Below are positions 18,540 to 27,495 of a stretch of DNA of 64,000 nucleotides, piece by piece. The stretch's first letter is position 1. Every line of letters begins with the position of its first letter. Below the pieces are notes generated by a model. It was not told the origin of the DNA. It did no database searches and worked only from the letters and a program-made list of their open reading frames with translations. This DNA comes from Clostridia bacterium. Its GTDB lineage: Bacteria; Bacillota_A; Clostridia; TANB77; CAG-508. The DNA lies in the NCBI GenBank assembly GCA_022791475.1, contig JAAVZD010000004.1, positions 1 to 64,000 of the forward strand, written 5' to 3'. The translations under genes and the position numbers were made by a program.

Positions 18540-19442
18540 TTACCTTGGGTAAGTTGTTTCAAAATCAACCCATTCAGGAATTTGTTTTTCCGATACTGGG
18601 TACTTTTCAGAAGTTCCATCATTCAAATTAAGAATAATTAAACCATAGTCATTACCATTAGAAAAATATAAGCTTTCTCGATACTCGAAAATTTCATATG
18701 GATTTCCATCATCGTCAATATCAAACTTATGATTGCCTATAACTTCAGTTTTATACTTTCTCCTTATAGTTCTTAAAGCATCTTTACGATTAACAAATGA
18801 AATATCAAAATATATTCTACATGGAACTATTTCAGGAAGTTTACCTTTTTCCTGAATGGCATATCCAGGAATATATTCAGCATTTGAACTTCCAGTATGA
18901 GCTTGTGCATCTACAATATGGTATACAGCAATATATTTACCATTAACTAACCGCATTTCTGGACTTTCTACACTATATCGGTCTCGGTTATATACTGAAT
19001 TATCAATTTTTAAATCAATTTTTGCAAGTATTTCATCAGAAGTGACTGCATAGGATATGTCAACGTTTTTCATATCATGTGCAAATATCAAATTCTGCAC
19101 AGGTGCAAAATTAACAGAAAGGCAGATTACACCTGAAAGTAATGCTAATGCACATGTAGATTTAATTTCATATTCATCATTGCGTAATATTGACAGTATG
19201 AAAATATCTACTAACAAAATTGGCCACATCCATCTTAAAACCACAAGAATGGTTAGTTCTAAGCAAGATACATATAAAAACAACATCATATATACAAAAT
19301 CTATTATAAATGATGCTATCATATATTTTACCCGTTCGTCAAAATCCATGTGGTTAGCCCTATGTATAATTAAGCCTATTCCAGAAGTTACAATTGTAAA
19401 AATAAATGCACCTATAAAACTTAAAATCAAAACATTTAACAT
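18540..19442 (-). CDS. Hypothetical membrane protein with C-terminal extracytoplasmic domain
   Basis: 300 residues, no family recognised. About four hydrophobic segments occupy the first 125 residues (LNVLILSFIGAFIFTIVTSG, FIIDFVYMMLFLYVSCLELT, MWPILLVDIFILSIL, ALALLSGVICLSV). The rest is a soluble beta-rich domain. The ATG at 19442 has AGGAGG nine bases upstream and is preferred over an upstream ATG at 19484. Two in-frame CGG codons (18951-18953 and 19332-19334) are read as Arg with no shift. Transcribed divergently from mgtA. Confidence 0.7.
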   Translation of the reverse strand: MLNVLILSFIGAFIFTIVTSGIGLIIHRANHMDFDERVKYMIASFIIDFVYMMLFLYVSCLELTILVVLRWMWPILLVDIFILSILRNDEYEIKSTCALALLSGVICLSVNFAPVQNLIFAHDMKNVDISYAVTSDEILAKIDLKIDNSVYNRDRYSVESPEMRLVNGKYIAVYHIVDAQAHTGSSNAEYIPGYAIQEKGKLPEIVPCRIYFDISFVNRKDALRTIRRKYKTEVIGNHKFDIDDDGNPYEIFEYRESLYFSNGNDYGLIILNLNDGTSEKYPVSEKQIPEWVDFETTYPR

Positions 19443-19508
19443 ACTTATCATCCTCCTATAAAAAATATTTTTTACCAGTTGCATATCTATATTAACCTAA
19501 AAATAGGA

Positions 19509-19622
19509 TTGAAAAATTTACATTTCAAATTATAACATTATTTATGTGAAATTGCAAGCAACTTTTAATGTTAAGGAAAGAAATGGAAAGTTTTGTACAC
19601 GTCCCATTTCTTTCCTTTTCTA
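19509..19622 (+). promoter_or_regulatory. mgtA promoter and leader with candidate attenuator hairpin
   Basis: TTGAAA (19509-19514), a 16-base spacer and TATAAC (19531-19536) point toward mgtA. About 30 bases into the predicted transcript a 14-bp stem (19573-19586 with 19604-19617) is followed by TTTTC. The neighbouring gene on the left starts on the other strand, so no plus-strand transcript needs ending here. The hairpin is therefore likely a leader terminator for conditional read-through into mgtA. Confidence 0.5.
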
Positions 19623-19692
19623 AATAAAACATAATAAAAATACAAATAAATGGGAATAATTCTAAAAAGAGTTTTATATAAGGAGAGCATAA

Positions 19693-22296
19693 ATGCAAGA
19701 AAAAGAAGAGAAAAATGACATTATAAAAATGTATGAAAAGGAAAGCTTAAAAAATATAGATGATTTTATAAAAGAAAATAATATAGATACAAAAAATGGT
19801 CTAAATGAAAAACAAATAGAAGAAAATATAAATAAATATGGTTTAAATGAAATAAGGCAGAATAAACCAAAACAATGGTATAACTATTTCTTTGAAAGTT
19901 TACTAAGCCCATTTAACTTAATACTATTAGGAATAGCAGTGGTTTTAATATATACAGACGTAATTCTGCCAGAAACAAAAAACTATTCAAACATAATAGT
20001 AATACTTATATTAACAGCAGTAAGTACTTTATTAGAATTTTTTGAAGTATTTAAATCAAATAAAGCAGCAGAAAAACTAAAAAGCTTAATAGAAACAAAG
20101 GCATTAGTATTAAGAAATGGAAGAGAAGAAAAAATTGCCTTAAATCAAATAACAGTAGGAGATATTATAATACTTTCAGCAGGAGATATAATACCAGCAG
20201 ATTTAAAAATAATAGAAGCAAAAGACTTATATGTATCACAATCAACACTAACAGGAGAAAGTGAAGCATCAAGAAAAGTAGTCAACTTAGAAAATAGTAA
20301 AATAGAAACAATAACCGATTTAAACAATATATGTTTTATGGGAACAAATGTAACAAGTGGTTATGCAAAAGCAGTAGTAATAAAAACAGGTGACAACACC
20401 TATTTTGGAAAAATAGCCCATACTGTAACAAATGGAAAACCTCAAACAGCCTTCCAAAAAGGAATAAAAAGTGTAAGTAAACTATTAATAAAATTTATGC
20501 TAGTAATGATACCAATAATATTTATACTAAATGCTAATACCCACGGAACACTAGTAGCATTTACGTTTGCAGTAGCAATAGCAATAGGAATAACCCCACT
20601 TTTACTGCCAGTAATACTATCATCAAGTCTTGCAAAAGGTGCAGTAAAAATGTCAAAGAAAAAAACAATAATAAAAAAACTAGACTCGATTCAAAGTTTT
20701 GGTGCAATGAATATTCTATGTACAGATAAAACAGGAACACTAACAGAAGATAAAATAGTACTAGAAAAATATTTAGATATAAAAGGTCAAGAAGATATGA
20801 ATGTACTAAAACATGTATATTTAAACTCATATTTTCAAACAGGTTTAAAAGGAAATATAGATGAAGCAATAATAGCAAGAGGGGAAAAAGAAGGAATAAA
20901 AGAAATTGCGAAAGAATATAAAAAAATAGATGAAATACCCTTCGACTTTTCAAGAAGAAGACTATCAATAGTAGTTACAGACGGACAAAAGGAAAAACTA
21001 ATAACAAAGGGTGCTATTGAAGAAATATTAAATATATGTACAAAAGTAGAATATAAAGGAGAAATAACAAACCTTACAGAAGAAATAAAAACAAATATAA
21101 AAAATATAGCAAAAAACTTAAATGAACAAGGTCTAAGAGTACTTGGAATATGTGAAAAAACAGATATAAAGGAAATAAAACATTTTGAAGTAAAACACGA
21201 AAAAGATATGATATTAATGGGATTTATAGGTTTCCTAGACCCACCAAAAGAAAGCGCAAAAGAAGCAATAAACATGTTAAACAATAATGGAATAAGAGTA
21301 ATAGTACTAACAGGAGATAACGAATATGTAACAAAAGCAGTATGTGAAAAAGTAAATATAAACACAAAAAGAATAGTATTAGGAAGTAAAATAGATAAAC
21401 TATCAGACAAAGCCTTAGAGCGAATACTAAAAGATACAAACATATTTACAAAACTATCACCAATACAAAAAGCAAGAATAGTAAGGGTATTAGGAGAAAT
21501 GGGAAATATAGTAGGGTACATGGGAGATGGAATAAACGATAGCCCTCCACTAGTAAACTCTGAAGTAGGAATATCAGTAGATACAGCAGTAGACATAGCA
21601 AAAGAAACAGCAGATATAATACTACTAGAAAAGGACCTAAAAGTATTGAATGATGGAGTAATAGAAGGAAGAAAAACATTTGGAAACCTAATGAAATATA
21701 TAAAATTAGCAGCAAGCTTTAACTTTGGGGAAGTAAGTTCAATATTAATAGCAAGTGTACTTTTGCCATTCTTTCCAATAACACCAATACAATTATTAGT
21801 ACAAAGCTTAATATATGATATAGGTCAACTATCGCTTCCAATGGACAATGTAGATGATGAATATGTAAGAAAGCCAAGGAAATGGAGTATAAAAAGTATA
21901 AAAAACTTTATGATAGTAATGGGACCAACAAGTGCAATATTCGACCTAATAATATTTGCGACACTATGGTTTATATTTGGAATAAGAGAAGCTGCAGTAT
22001 TTCAAACAATATGGTTTTCATATGGAATAATATCAAACCTAATAGGCTTGCACATAATAAGAACAGCTAAAAAGCCATTCATAGAAAGCAATAGCTCAAA
22101 AATTGTATATATATTTACAGCAGTAATATGTGTTGTAGCAATACTAGTGCCATTCACATTTGTAGGTAAGTTTTTAGGTTTAGTACCACTTACTTTAAAA
22201 TATATATTATTCATATTTGCAGTTCCAATTGTGTATTGCTTATTGGCTTTAGAGGTTAAGAAGTTGTATATTAAAAAGTATGAAGATTGGATTTAA
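19693..22296 (+). CDS. mgtA: Magnesium-importing P-type ATPase (MgtA/MgtB)
   Basis: 867-residue P3B-type ATPase that imports Mg2+ across the membrane. Actuator motif TGES; M4 segment IAIGITPLLLPVILSSSLAKGAVKM; phosphorylation site CTDKTGTLTED preceded by SIQSFGAMNIL, which is diagnostic of MgtA/B. Also present: hinge motif VGYMGDGINDSPPL and the C-terminal membrane bundle with PMDNVDDEYV. Length fits the family (about 870-900). GGAGAG precedes the ATG. Expression is probably controlled by the leader hairpin upstream. Confidence 0.92.
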   Translation: MQEKEEKNDIIKMYEKESLKNIDDFIKENNIDTKNGLNEKQIEENINKYGLNEIRQNKPKQWYNYFFESLLSPFNLILLGIAVVLIYTDVILPETKNYSNIIVILILTAVSTLLEFFEVFKSNKAAEKLKSLIETKALVLRNGREEKIALNQITVGDIIILSAGDIIPADLKIIEAKDLYVSQSTLTGESEASRKVVNLENSKIETITDLNNICFMGTNVTSGYAKAVVIKTGDNTYFGKIAHTVTNGKPQTAFQKGIKSVSKLLIKFMLVMIPIIFILNANTHGTLVAFTFAVAIAIGITPLLLPVILSSSLAKGAVKMSKKKTIIKKLDSIQSFGAMNILCTDKTGTLTEDKIVLEKYLDIKGQEDMNVLKHVYLNSYFQTGLKGNIDEAIIARGEKEGIKEIAKEYKKIDEIPFDFSRRRLSIVVTDGQKEKLITKGAIEEILNICTKVEYKGEITNLTEEIKTNIKNIAKNLNEQGLRVLGICEKTDIKEIKHFEVKHEKDMILMGFIGFLDPPKESAKEAINMLNNNGIRVIVLTGDNEYVTKAVCEKVNINTKRIVLGSKIDKLSDKALERILKDTNIFTKLSPIQKARIVRVLGEMGNIVGYMGDGINDSPPLVNSEVGISVDTAVDIAKETADIILLEKDLKVLNDGVIEGRKTFGNLMKYIKLAASFNFGEVSSILIASVLLPFFPITPIQLLVQSLIYDIGQLSLPMDNVDDEYVRKPRKWSIKSIKNFMIVMGPTSAIFDLIIFATLWFIFGIREAAVFQTIWFSYGIISNLIGLHIIRTAKKPFIESNSSKIVYIFTAVICVVAILVPFTFVGKFLGLVPLTLKYILFIFAVPIVYCLLALEVKKLYIKKYEDWI

Positions 22297-22308
22297 AGTT
22301 CTCATTAG

Positions 22309-22358
22309 TTCCCATTGGGGACGTTTCCAAATGGGAAATCTGTCACTTTTGGGAATTT
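22309..22358. repeat. Dispersed hairpin repeat, CCCATTGGGGACG type (copy 1)
   Basis: TTCCCATTGGGGACGTTTCC followed by AAATGGGAAATCTGTCACTT; matches 60452-60506 almost exactly. Lies just after mgtA and could act as its terminator. Confidence 0.7.
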
Positions 22359-22388
22359 TTTATGAGCAAATATAAGAAATAAAAAAAC

Positions 22389-22418
22389 TTGCATTATGTA
22401 CAGTAAGTGTGCTATAAT
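22389..22418 (+). promoter_or_regulatory. Promoter with TTGCAT -35 box
   Basis: TTGCAT (22389-22394), 18-base spacer, TATAAT (22413-22418). The same TTGCA start of the -35 box is seen ahead of 25686, 30360 and 37885. Confidence 0.65.
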
Positions 22419-22467
22419 GCATAAAGTAATATTGTAAGAATAGATAACTTAAAAGGAGGAAAACTAT

Positions 22468-22884
22468 ATGCAAGAATCATTACAAATTCAATTTTCAAAC
22501 ATTTCTCGGTCACACAATGTAACAATTAATGAAATCAAGAAACTAAAAAAAGAAATATCTAAAATAGAGATAGGATTTAAAGAAAAAGAAGAACTGGAAA
22601 ATCAGTTACTGTTTTGGGAGAGAATGCGATATGTTCAAAGAGACCAAATAAGTGAGATAATACATGAAGTGGTAAGAAGAAAAATAAGTATTAATATAAA
22701 TGGAAATGAAGAAGAAATAATAGCATTGATAGATTTCTATTCACAAAGAAATATTGCAGGTCATAAAATTATTTCAGCACAGCGAGAACTTCCAAATACA
22801 CCATTAGTAAATAGATTCTTATCAGCATATAGTAGTGAAAATAATTATATAATGAAACATATAATGTCTGATATATTAAGTTAA
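22468..22884 (+). CDS. Hypothetical 138-residue helical protein
   Basis: No family recognised. Highly charged and helical, with a likely coiled coil at residues 20-50 (EIKKLKKEISKIEIGFKEKE) and no membrane segment. AAGGAGG precedes the ATG. The in-frame CGG at codon 14 (22507-22509) is read as an amino acid: a +1 shift there would stop translation within five codons. It has its own promoter and terminator, as do the other orphan genes of this section. Confidence 0.65.
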   Translation: MQESLQIQFSNISRSHNVTINEIKKLKKEISKIEIGFKEKEELENQLLFWERMRYVQRDQISEIIHEVVRRKISININGNEEEIIALIDFYSQRNIAGHKIISAQRELPNTPLVNRFLSAYSSENNYIMKHIMSDILS

Positions 22885-22886
22885 AC

Positions 22887-22930
22887 TAAAAAATGCTTAG
22901 AAATTTAAATAAATTTCTAGGCATTTTTTA
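22887..22930 (+). terminator. Terminator of the 22468 gene
   Basis: AAAAATGCTTAGAAATTT stem with near-complementary arm and T-run. Confidence 0.75.
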
Positions 22931-22950
22931 TAAAAACAAATTAAAACATA

Positions 22951-22979
22951 TTGACAAAATAAATAATAAAAAATATAAT
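22951..22979 (+). promoter_or_regulatory. Consensus promoter of metK
   Basis: TTGACA (22951-22956), exactly 17 bases, TATAAT (22974-22979), ending 11 bases before the riboswitch. Confidence 0.9.
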
Positions 22980-22989
22980 GGCAATAATA

Positions 22990-23140
22990 TGTTATCAAGA
23001 GTGGACGAGAGAATCGGCTCAATGACTCCACAGCAACCTATAAAATAAGGTGCTAATACCGACAAAGCAAACGCTTTGGCTGATAATTTTCATAAAACGA
23101 AAATATTAACCTTTGGCGTTGTAAGCCAGAGGTTTTCTAT
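22990..23140 (+). promoter_or_regulatory. SAM-I (S-box) riboswitch with intrinsic terminator
   Basis: The aptamer spans 22990-23088. P1 pairs TTATCA (22992-22997) with TGATAA (23081-23086). The S-box consensus elements appear in order: ATCAAGAG, GAGAATCGGCTCAATGA, CAGCAACC, AAGGTGCTAATACC, and the P4 hairpin CAAAGC...GCTTTG. A terminator follows (23108-23117 with 23125-23134, then TTTTCTAT). CTTTGGC occurs twice (23074-23080 and 23111-23117) and both copies can pair with GCCAGAG at 23125-23131, which offers a simple competition switch. It should stop metK transcription when SAM is abundant. Confidence 0.93.
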
Positions 23141-23458
23141 ATTATTAGGAAAGCTATCCACCATAGTTAAGTTAGCTATTTGAATGTTAGTGAGCTACAG
23201 ATAACTTATATGTAGTAAAACGAAAAAGGTTAGTTTCCTAAAAATATGATTATGAAATAATCAGATTCTCTTATATGGTTTTGCCATTTAGAAAATTTGA
23301 ATATTAAATATTCTTGAATAACATACAAATAATAAGAATAGAGGGGTAATATAAGAGAAGAAATGTATAAAATTAAGAGCAAATCAAAAATAAACATACA
23401 TAATATGACTACAAATATATAACCTTAAAATTCTGAAAAAAGAAAGAAGGAATAAAAT
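23141..23458 (+). other. Long metK leader beyond the riboswitch
   Basis: About 320 bases separate the riboswitch terminator from metK, much more than usual. They contain a dispersed hairpin repeat (23165-23207) and a weak hairpin-rich A/T tract. No second aptamer and no convincing ORF is visible. The metK ribosome site AGAAAGAAGGA is at its end. Confidence 0.6.
23165..23207. repeat. Dispersed hairpin repeat, TTAGCTATTTGA type (copy 1)
   Basis: AGTTAGCTATTTGAATGTTA and the following GTGAGCTACAGATAACTT match 35903-35943 (about 30 of 41 bases) and can form a hairpin. Confidence 0.6.
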
Positions 23459-24566
23459 ATGAAGAAATTTTTTACATCAGAAAGCGTAACAGAAGGTCAC
23501 CCAGACAAACTATGTGACCTAATTTCAGATAGCATTTTAGATAGCTATTTAGAAAAAGATGAGAATTCAAGAGTAGCAGTAGAAACATTTGCATCAAAAA
23601 ACCTAATAGTAGTAGCAGGGCAAATAACATCAAAAGGAGAAGTTGATATAGAAAACTTAGTAAGAAAAATAATTAAAGATATAGGTTATTACAATAGTGA
23701 GTTAGACATAGATTATAAAACTTGCAAAATAATAACAAATATAACAAAGCAAAGTACAGACATAGCAATGGGAGTAGACATAGGAGGGGCAGGAGACCAA
23801 GGGATAATGTTTGGCTATGCATGTGACGAAACCGAAAACTATATGCCATATGCAATATATATGGCACATAAACTATCAAAAGAACTAACAAATGCACGAA
23901 AAGAAGGAAAAATAGAAGGTCTAAGACCAGATGGAAAAGTACAAGTTACAGTAGAATATGAAAACATGCAAGTAAAAAGAATAGACACAATACTAATATC
24001 CACACAACATGAAGAAGATGTGGATATCGCAAACTTAAAACAAGAAATAATAGAAAAAATAATAAACAAAATAGTACCAACAAGTATGATAGATGAGAAC
24101 ACAAAAATATATATAAATCCAACAGGAAGGTTTGTAATAGGAGGACCATTAGGAGATACAGGTCTAACAGGAAGAAAAATAATAGTAGACACATATGGAG
24201 GATATAGTAGGCACGGAGGAGGAGCATTTTCAGGAAAAGATGCAAGCAAAGTAGATAGGTCAGCAGCATATATGTTAAGGCATATAGCTAAAAACATAGT
24301 AGCAAATGGATATGCAAAAAAATGCGAAATACAAATATCATATGCAATAGGAGTTGAGAAACCAACTTCAATATTAGTAGAAACTTTTGGAACAAACACA
24401 ATACCAGAAGAACAAATAGTAGAAAAAATAAAAACTAAGTTTGACTTGAGCCCAAAACGGAATAATAAAATATTTAAACTTAAATAAACCAATTTATGCA
24501 AAAACAACAAACTATGGACATTTTGGAAAAGAAGAATTAGAGTGGGAAAGAATTATTGAATTATAA
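23459..24566 (+). CDS. metK: S-adenosylmethionine synthetase, with one CGG +1 frameshift near the C-terminus
   Basis: MetK makes S-adenosylmethionine from methionine and ATP and is normally essential. Motifs: [20 protein letters not shown] (ATP/metal), [36 protein letters not shown], and [19 protein letters not shown]. The frame reaches an in-frame CGG at 24458-24460 after ...FDLSPK. Skipping the C gives [20 protein letters not shown], then [15 protein letters not shown] and TAA at 24566, exactly the conserved MetK C-terminus. Total 368 residues. Without the shift the protein ends eight codons later and lacks the active-site region around KTTNYGHFG. It is under the SAM-I riboswitch. Confidence 0.93.
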
Positions 24567-24579
24567 ATAAACATAATGC

Positions 24580-24608
24580 TTGATTTTTATATATAATTAT
24601 GTTAAAAT
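24580..24608 (+). promoter_or_regulatory. Promoter of the 24663 gene
   Basis: TTGATT (24580-24585), 17 bases, TAAAAT (24603-24608). Confidence 0.55.
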
Positions 24609-24662
24609 ACGAACGAAATCGTTTAAATATTCATTTTGCAATTGCAAAAGGAGGAGAAAAAT

Positions 24663-25511
24663 ATGAAATCTAAAAAATTAATGTTATATTTACGGTCAAA
24701 AATAGGTACAGGAAATTTTTATGAAGACATTACCTTTAAAGGAAATAGTAATGAATTAAAAATGTACATGTTAAAATGGTGTGATAACTTACAAAAATAT
24801 AAAGAGCTTAAGATTAATCAATTTAAAGACCTACTATTACCTTTAAATGAAGTCGTTCTACCAGTTAAAATAAAAAATGTTTTTTGTGGAATAGGTAGTT
24901 TACATTTAGATTTTACAGATAGTCAAGGAAAAGAGTATTATATGATAAAAGATAGTTTATATGACTATAATAGAATGAATATATATACAATAGGAAGAAG
25001 AAACAGTAAGCTAGAACCACTACTTGACAGAGAGTTTACCTTTGAAATTTCAGAAGATAATATTCAATTAATTGGATCAGCTGTACTTAAGCTAAGGGAA
25101 GATGGTAAAAATGATGAAATAGCAGTTGATTTTATATATAACTTGGAAGAAGACATTACACAGGCTACATTAAAGTCATATGTAACTAACAGAATCATAA
25201 AAATCCAATATCCAACAATTGATATGGAATTTGACAAAGATGTTTTAGAATTTCTTTTCAAAATTAATGAAAAACATTGGTATTACTATGATGTATTCCC
25301 AATATTACGATGGATATCAACTATCTTAGAAAAACCTATTTGTGTTTCTATAATAGCTGAAGTCGAAAAAGAAGTAACCTCAGAAATAGATGTAGTAAAA
25401 GGAAAAGTCCAAAAATATACATTAACAGAAATAATAAATGAAGGAGAAGTACATATAACAAAGAAAATCTTTAGTAAGGACTTAGAAGAGTTTTTGTACA
25501 CAAAAGAATAA
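24663..25511 (+). CDS. Hypothetical 282-residue cytoplasmic protein
   Basis: No family recognised. Soluble, mixed alpha/beta, rich in Lys, Glu and aromatic residues, without signal or membrane segments. AAGGAGGAG lies before the ATG at 24663. An in-frame ATG at 24636 is not preceded by a ribosome site. Codon 11 is an in-frame CGG (24693-24695, ...LMLYLRSKIG...) that must be read without a shift, because a +1 shift gives a stop in four codons. Has its own promoter and a strong terminator. Confidence 0.65.
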   Translation: MKSKKLMLYLRSKIGTGNFYEDITFKGNSNELKMYMLKWCDNLQKYKELKINQFKDLLLPLNEVVLPVKIKNVFCGIGSLHLDFTDSQGKEYYMIKDSLYDYNRMNIYTIGRRNSKLEPLLDREFTFEISEDNIQLIGSAVLKLREDGKNDEIAVDFIYNLEEDITQATLKSYVTNRIIKIQYPTIDMEFDKDVLEFLFKINEKHWYYYDVFPILRWISTILEKPICVSIIAEVEKEVTSEIDVVKGKVQKYTLTEIINEGEVHITKKIFSKDLEEFLYTKE

Positions 25512-25515
25512 TTGT

Positions 25516-25547
25516 AAAAGGCGAATGGAATTTCCATTCGCCTTTTA
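25516..25547 (+). terminator. Terminator of the 24663 gene
   Basis: Perfect stem AAAAGGCGAATGGAA with its complement and T-run. Confidence 0.85.
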
Positions 25548-25600
25548 GAAAATATATTAAGAAAAATAACTAAGTTTTTTAATATAATGATTTGAAATTG

Positions 25601-25629
25601 TTGCAAAGTTTTACATAATTTGATATAAT
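25601..25629 (+). promoter_or_regulatory. Promoter with TTGCAA -35 box
   Basis: TTGCAA (25601-25606), 17 bases, TATAAT (25624-25629), ahead of the phosphoglycerate-mutase-like gene. Confidence 0.7.
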
Positions 25630-25685
25630 CCTATTGTAATAATTATAAAGTAAAAATTTAAAATAAAATTTTTAGGAGGGAAAGT

Positions 25686-26330
25686 ATGCATATTTTTCTT
25701 ATTCGGCATGGTGAATCAATATCAAATGTAGGAGATAACTATATTAAAAGAATTCCAGATCACTTAGTGGAATTAACGGACTTAGGAAAGAAACAAGCGT
25801 ATGAAGGAGGAGTATGGCTAAGAAACTATTGTGATAATCAAGGAATTGGCTTAGAAAATGCACGGATATGGCGTAGCCCATACTTGCGGACAAGGCAGAC
25901 ATCAGAGGAGTTTAATAAATCTCTTAATATATCAGATATAAGAGAAGATATAACTCTTGTAGAACAGCAATTTGGATTATTTGATTCTGTTCCTGAGGAA
26001 CAATGGGGGAATCTTTATCCAAAAGAATATGAAGAATATGTGAGGCAAAGAAAAAATGGAGGAAAATTCTATGCAAGGCTTCCTTTAGGGGAAAGCCCAT
26101 ATGATGTAGCAGTTCGTGTTCATCAATTTATGGGAACAATTCACAGAGATTATAAAAGACATGGAATAGATACCTTGTTTATATTCACACATGGTACTAC
26201 ACTAAGAGCCTTTTTACTAAGATGGTTCCATTATTCACCAGAATGGTTTCATGAAGAGAAAAATCCAAAGAACTGTTGGATAAGAGAAATTAAGGATGGA
26301 AAAGACTGTGGATATATTAATATACAATAG
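25686..26330 (+). CDS. Histidine phosphatase (phosphoglycerate mutase-like) family protein
   Basis: 214 residues. The catalytic RHG motif is residues 7-9 (HIFLIRHGESISN). The second Arg lies in SPYLRTRQTSEEF, the acid-base region in EQQFGLFD, and the second His in FIFTHGTTLRAF. Such enzymes dephosphorylate small phosphoesters or act as mutases; the substrate is not clear. Three Arg codons are CGG (25704-25706, 25863-25865, 25887-25889). Two of them encode residues required by the family (R of RHG, and R of LRTRQT), so CGG is clearly meant as arginine here. Codon use is less A-biased than in the housekeeping genes. AGGAGG precedes the ATG. Confidence 0.88.
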   Translation: MHIFLIRHGESISNVGDNYIKRIPDHLVELTDLGKKQAYEGGVWLRNYCDNQGIGLENARIWRSPYLRTRQTSEEFNKSLNISDIREDITLVEQQFGLFDSVPEEQWGNLYPKEYEEYVRQRKNGGKFYARLPLGESPYDVAVRVHQFMGTIHRDYKRHGIDTLFIFTHGTTLRAFLLRWFHYSPEWFHEEKNPKNCWIREIKDGKDCGYINIQ

Positions 26331-26335
26331 CCAAA

Positions 26336-26369
26336 ATAACCTTCGCATAATAGCGAAGGTTATTTTAGA
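26336..26369. terminator. Terminator of the histidine phosphatase gene
   Basis: AAATAACCTTCGC stem with its complement and T-run; also serves the convergent zinc-ribbon gene. Confidence 0.85.
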
Positions 26370-26374
26370 GTTTT

Positions 26375-26671
26375 TTATAAATTTTTCTGTCTTCTTTGCA
26401 ACTCTCTTTCAAGGTCTGCTGTTGAAAAATCAGCTAAACGTCTTTCCAATTCTTTTTGCAGTTCTCCAGTTGAAACATTAGCTAAAGGTTTTGACCTTAC
26501 AGGTGGGTCATCTCTGTCTACATTCATATCTAAGCAATTAGGAACGCTTGGATATGTATAACCACAAGAAGGACATTGAGTATTTTCAGCAGTATAAAAT
26601 CCAAGTCCACCAAGATGGTGCTGTTTTGTTTTTCCACACTTAGGGCATTTAGTAGTTGCAAAATAACTCAT
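26375..26671 (-). CDS. Small zinc-ribbon protein
   Basis: 98 residues. Two CxxC pairs (KCPKCGK at residues 8-14 and QCPSCGYTYPS at about 33-43) form a zinc ribbon. The C-terminal half contains two related segments (STGELQKELERRLADF and STADLERELQRRQKNL), a short internal duplication. GGAGG lies upstream of the ATG. Function unknown. Confidence 0.7.
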   Translation of the reverse strand: MSYFATTKCPKCGKTKQHHLGGLGFYTAENTQCPSCGYTYPSVPNCLDMNVDRDDPPVRSKPLANVSTGELQKELERRLADFSTADLERELQRRQKNL

Positions 26672-26909
26672 AGATTTACCTCCTTAAGTTTTGGGAGACA
26701 ATTGTCCAAAAATTAAATATTGGACAACAACAATAATTACAGGAAAAGTATAACATATATTTACATAAAATTCAACTGATTTAAAAAAATATTAACTTGT
26801 ACTATGAAAATAGTTTAAAAACGTAGAATGTAAAAAGAATATGTGGTATAATACTAACAAATTTGTAAAAATAAAACCTAATTAAATAATTTTAAAGGAG
26901 GTATAACCT

Positions 26910-27491
26910 ATGAAAATAATTGGAGTAACAGGAAAATCTGGAAGTGGAAAAACAACATTTGCTAAAGAATTAGCAAAAAAGTTGAACTGTGAGTATGTAG
27001 ATATAGATAAAGTAAGCCGAATGCCTTTAGAAAAACCAGAAATCATACATATATTATGTAAGAAATTTGGGAATGGAATATTAGACGAAGATGGTAATAT
27101 AAATAGAAAAAAATTAGGAAATATAGTTTTTTCAAAAGAAGAATGGCTAAATGAACTAATGCAAATAACACAAAAAGATGCAGAGCAAGAAATAGATACT
27201 ATATTAGCTAGAAAAGATAATAACATAGTTGTACTAGAATGGATAAAGTTACCAATTAGTAAATATTGGCAAGAATGTGATACAAAAATATTAGTAAAAG
27301 CAGATGATATAAAAAGAAGAAATAAAGTATTAGAAAGAGATAATATCTCAGAAGAATATTTTAAAAAGAGAGATTTGGCTGCTATTGACTATGAAGAAAA
27401 CGAATTTGACTATATTTTTGAAAATAACTACAATGAGCAAGAAATGAAAGAAACTATTGATATTATAAGTCTAAAAATTATGGAGGATTAA
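26910..27491 (+). CDS. coaE: Dephospho-CoA kinase-like protein
   Basis: 193 residues. P-loop IGVTGKSGSGKTTFAKELA (8-16), then YVDIDKVSRMPLEKPE, GILDEDGNINRKKLGNIVFS and the late KRRNKVLERDNISEEYFKKR lid region follow the order of dephospho-CoA kinase, the last enzyme of CoA synthesis. The gene for the preceding enzyme, coaD, is 800 bases downstream on the other strand. The substrate region is divergent, so a related nucleoside kinase is possible. AAAGGAGG before the ATG; MBL-fold gene follows after 4 bases. Confidence 0.78.
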   Translation: MKIIGVTGKSGSGKTTFAKELAKKLNCEYVDIDKVSRMPLEKPEIIHILCKKFGNGILDEDGNINRKKLGNIVFSKEEWLNELMQITQKDAEQEIDTILARKDNNIVVLEWIKLPISKYWQECDTKILVKADDIKRRNKVLERDNISEEYFKKRDLAAIDYEENEFDYIFENNYNEQEMKETIDIISLKIMED

Positions 27492-27495
27492 AACT

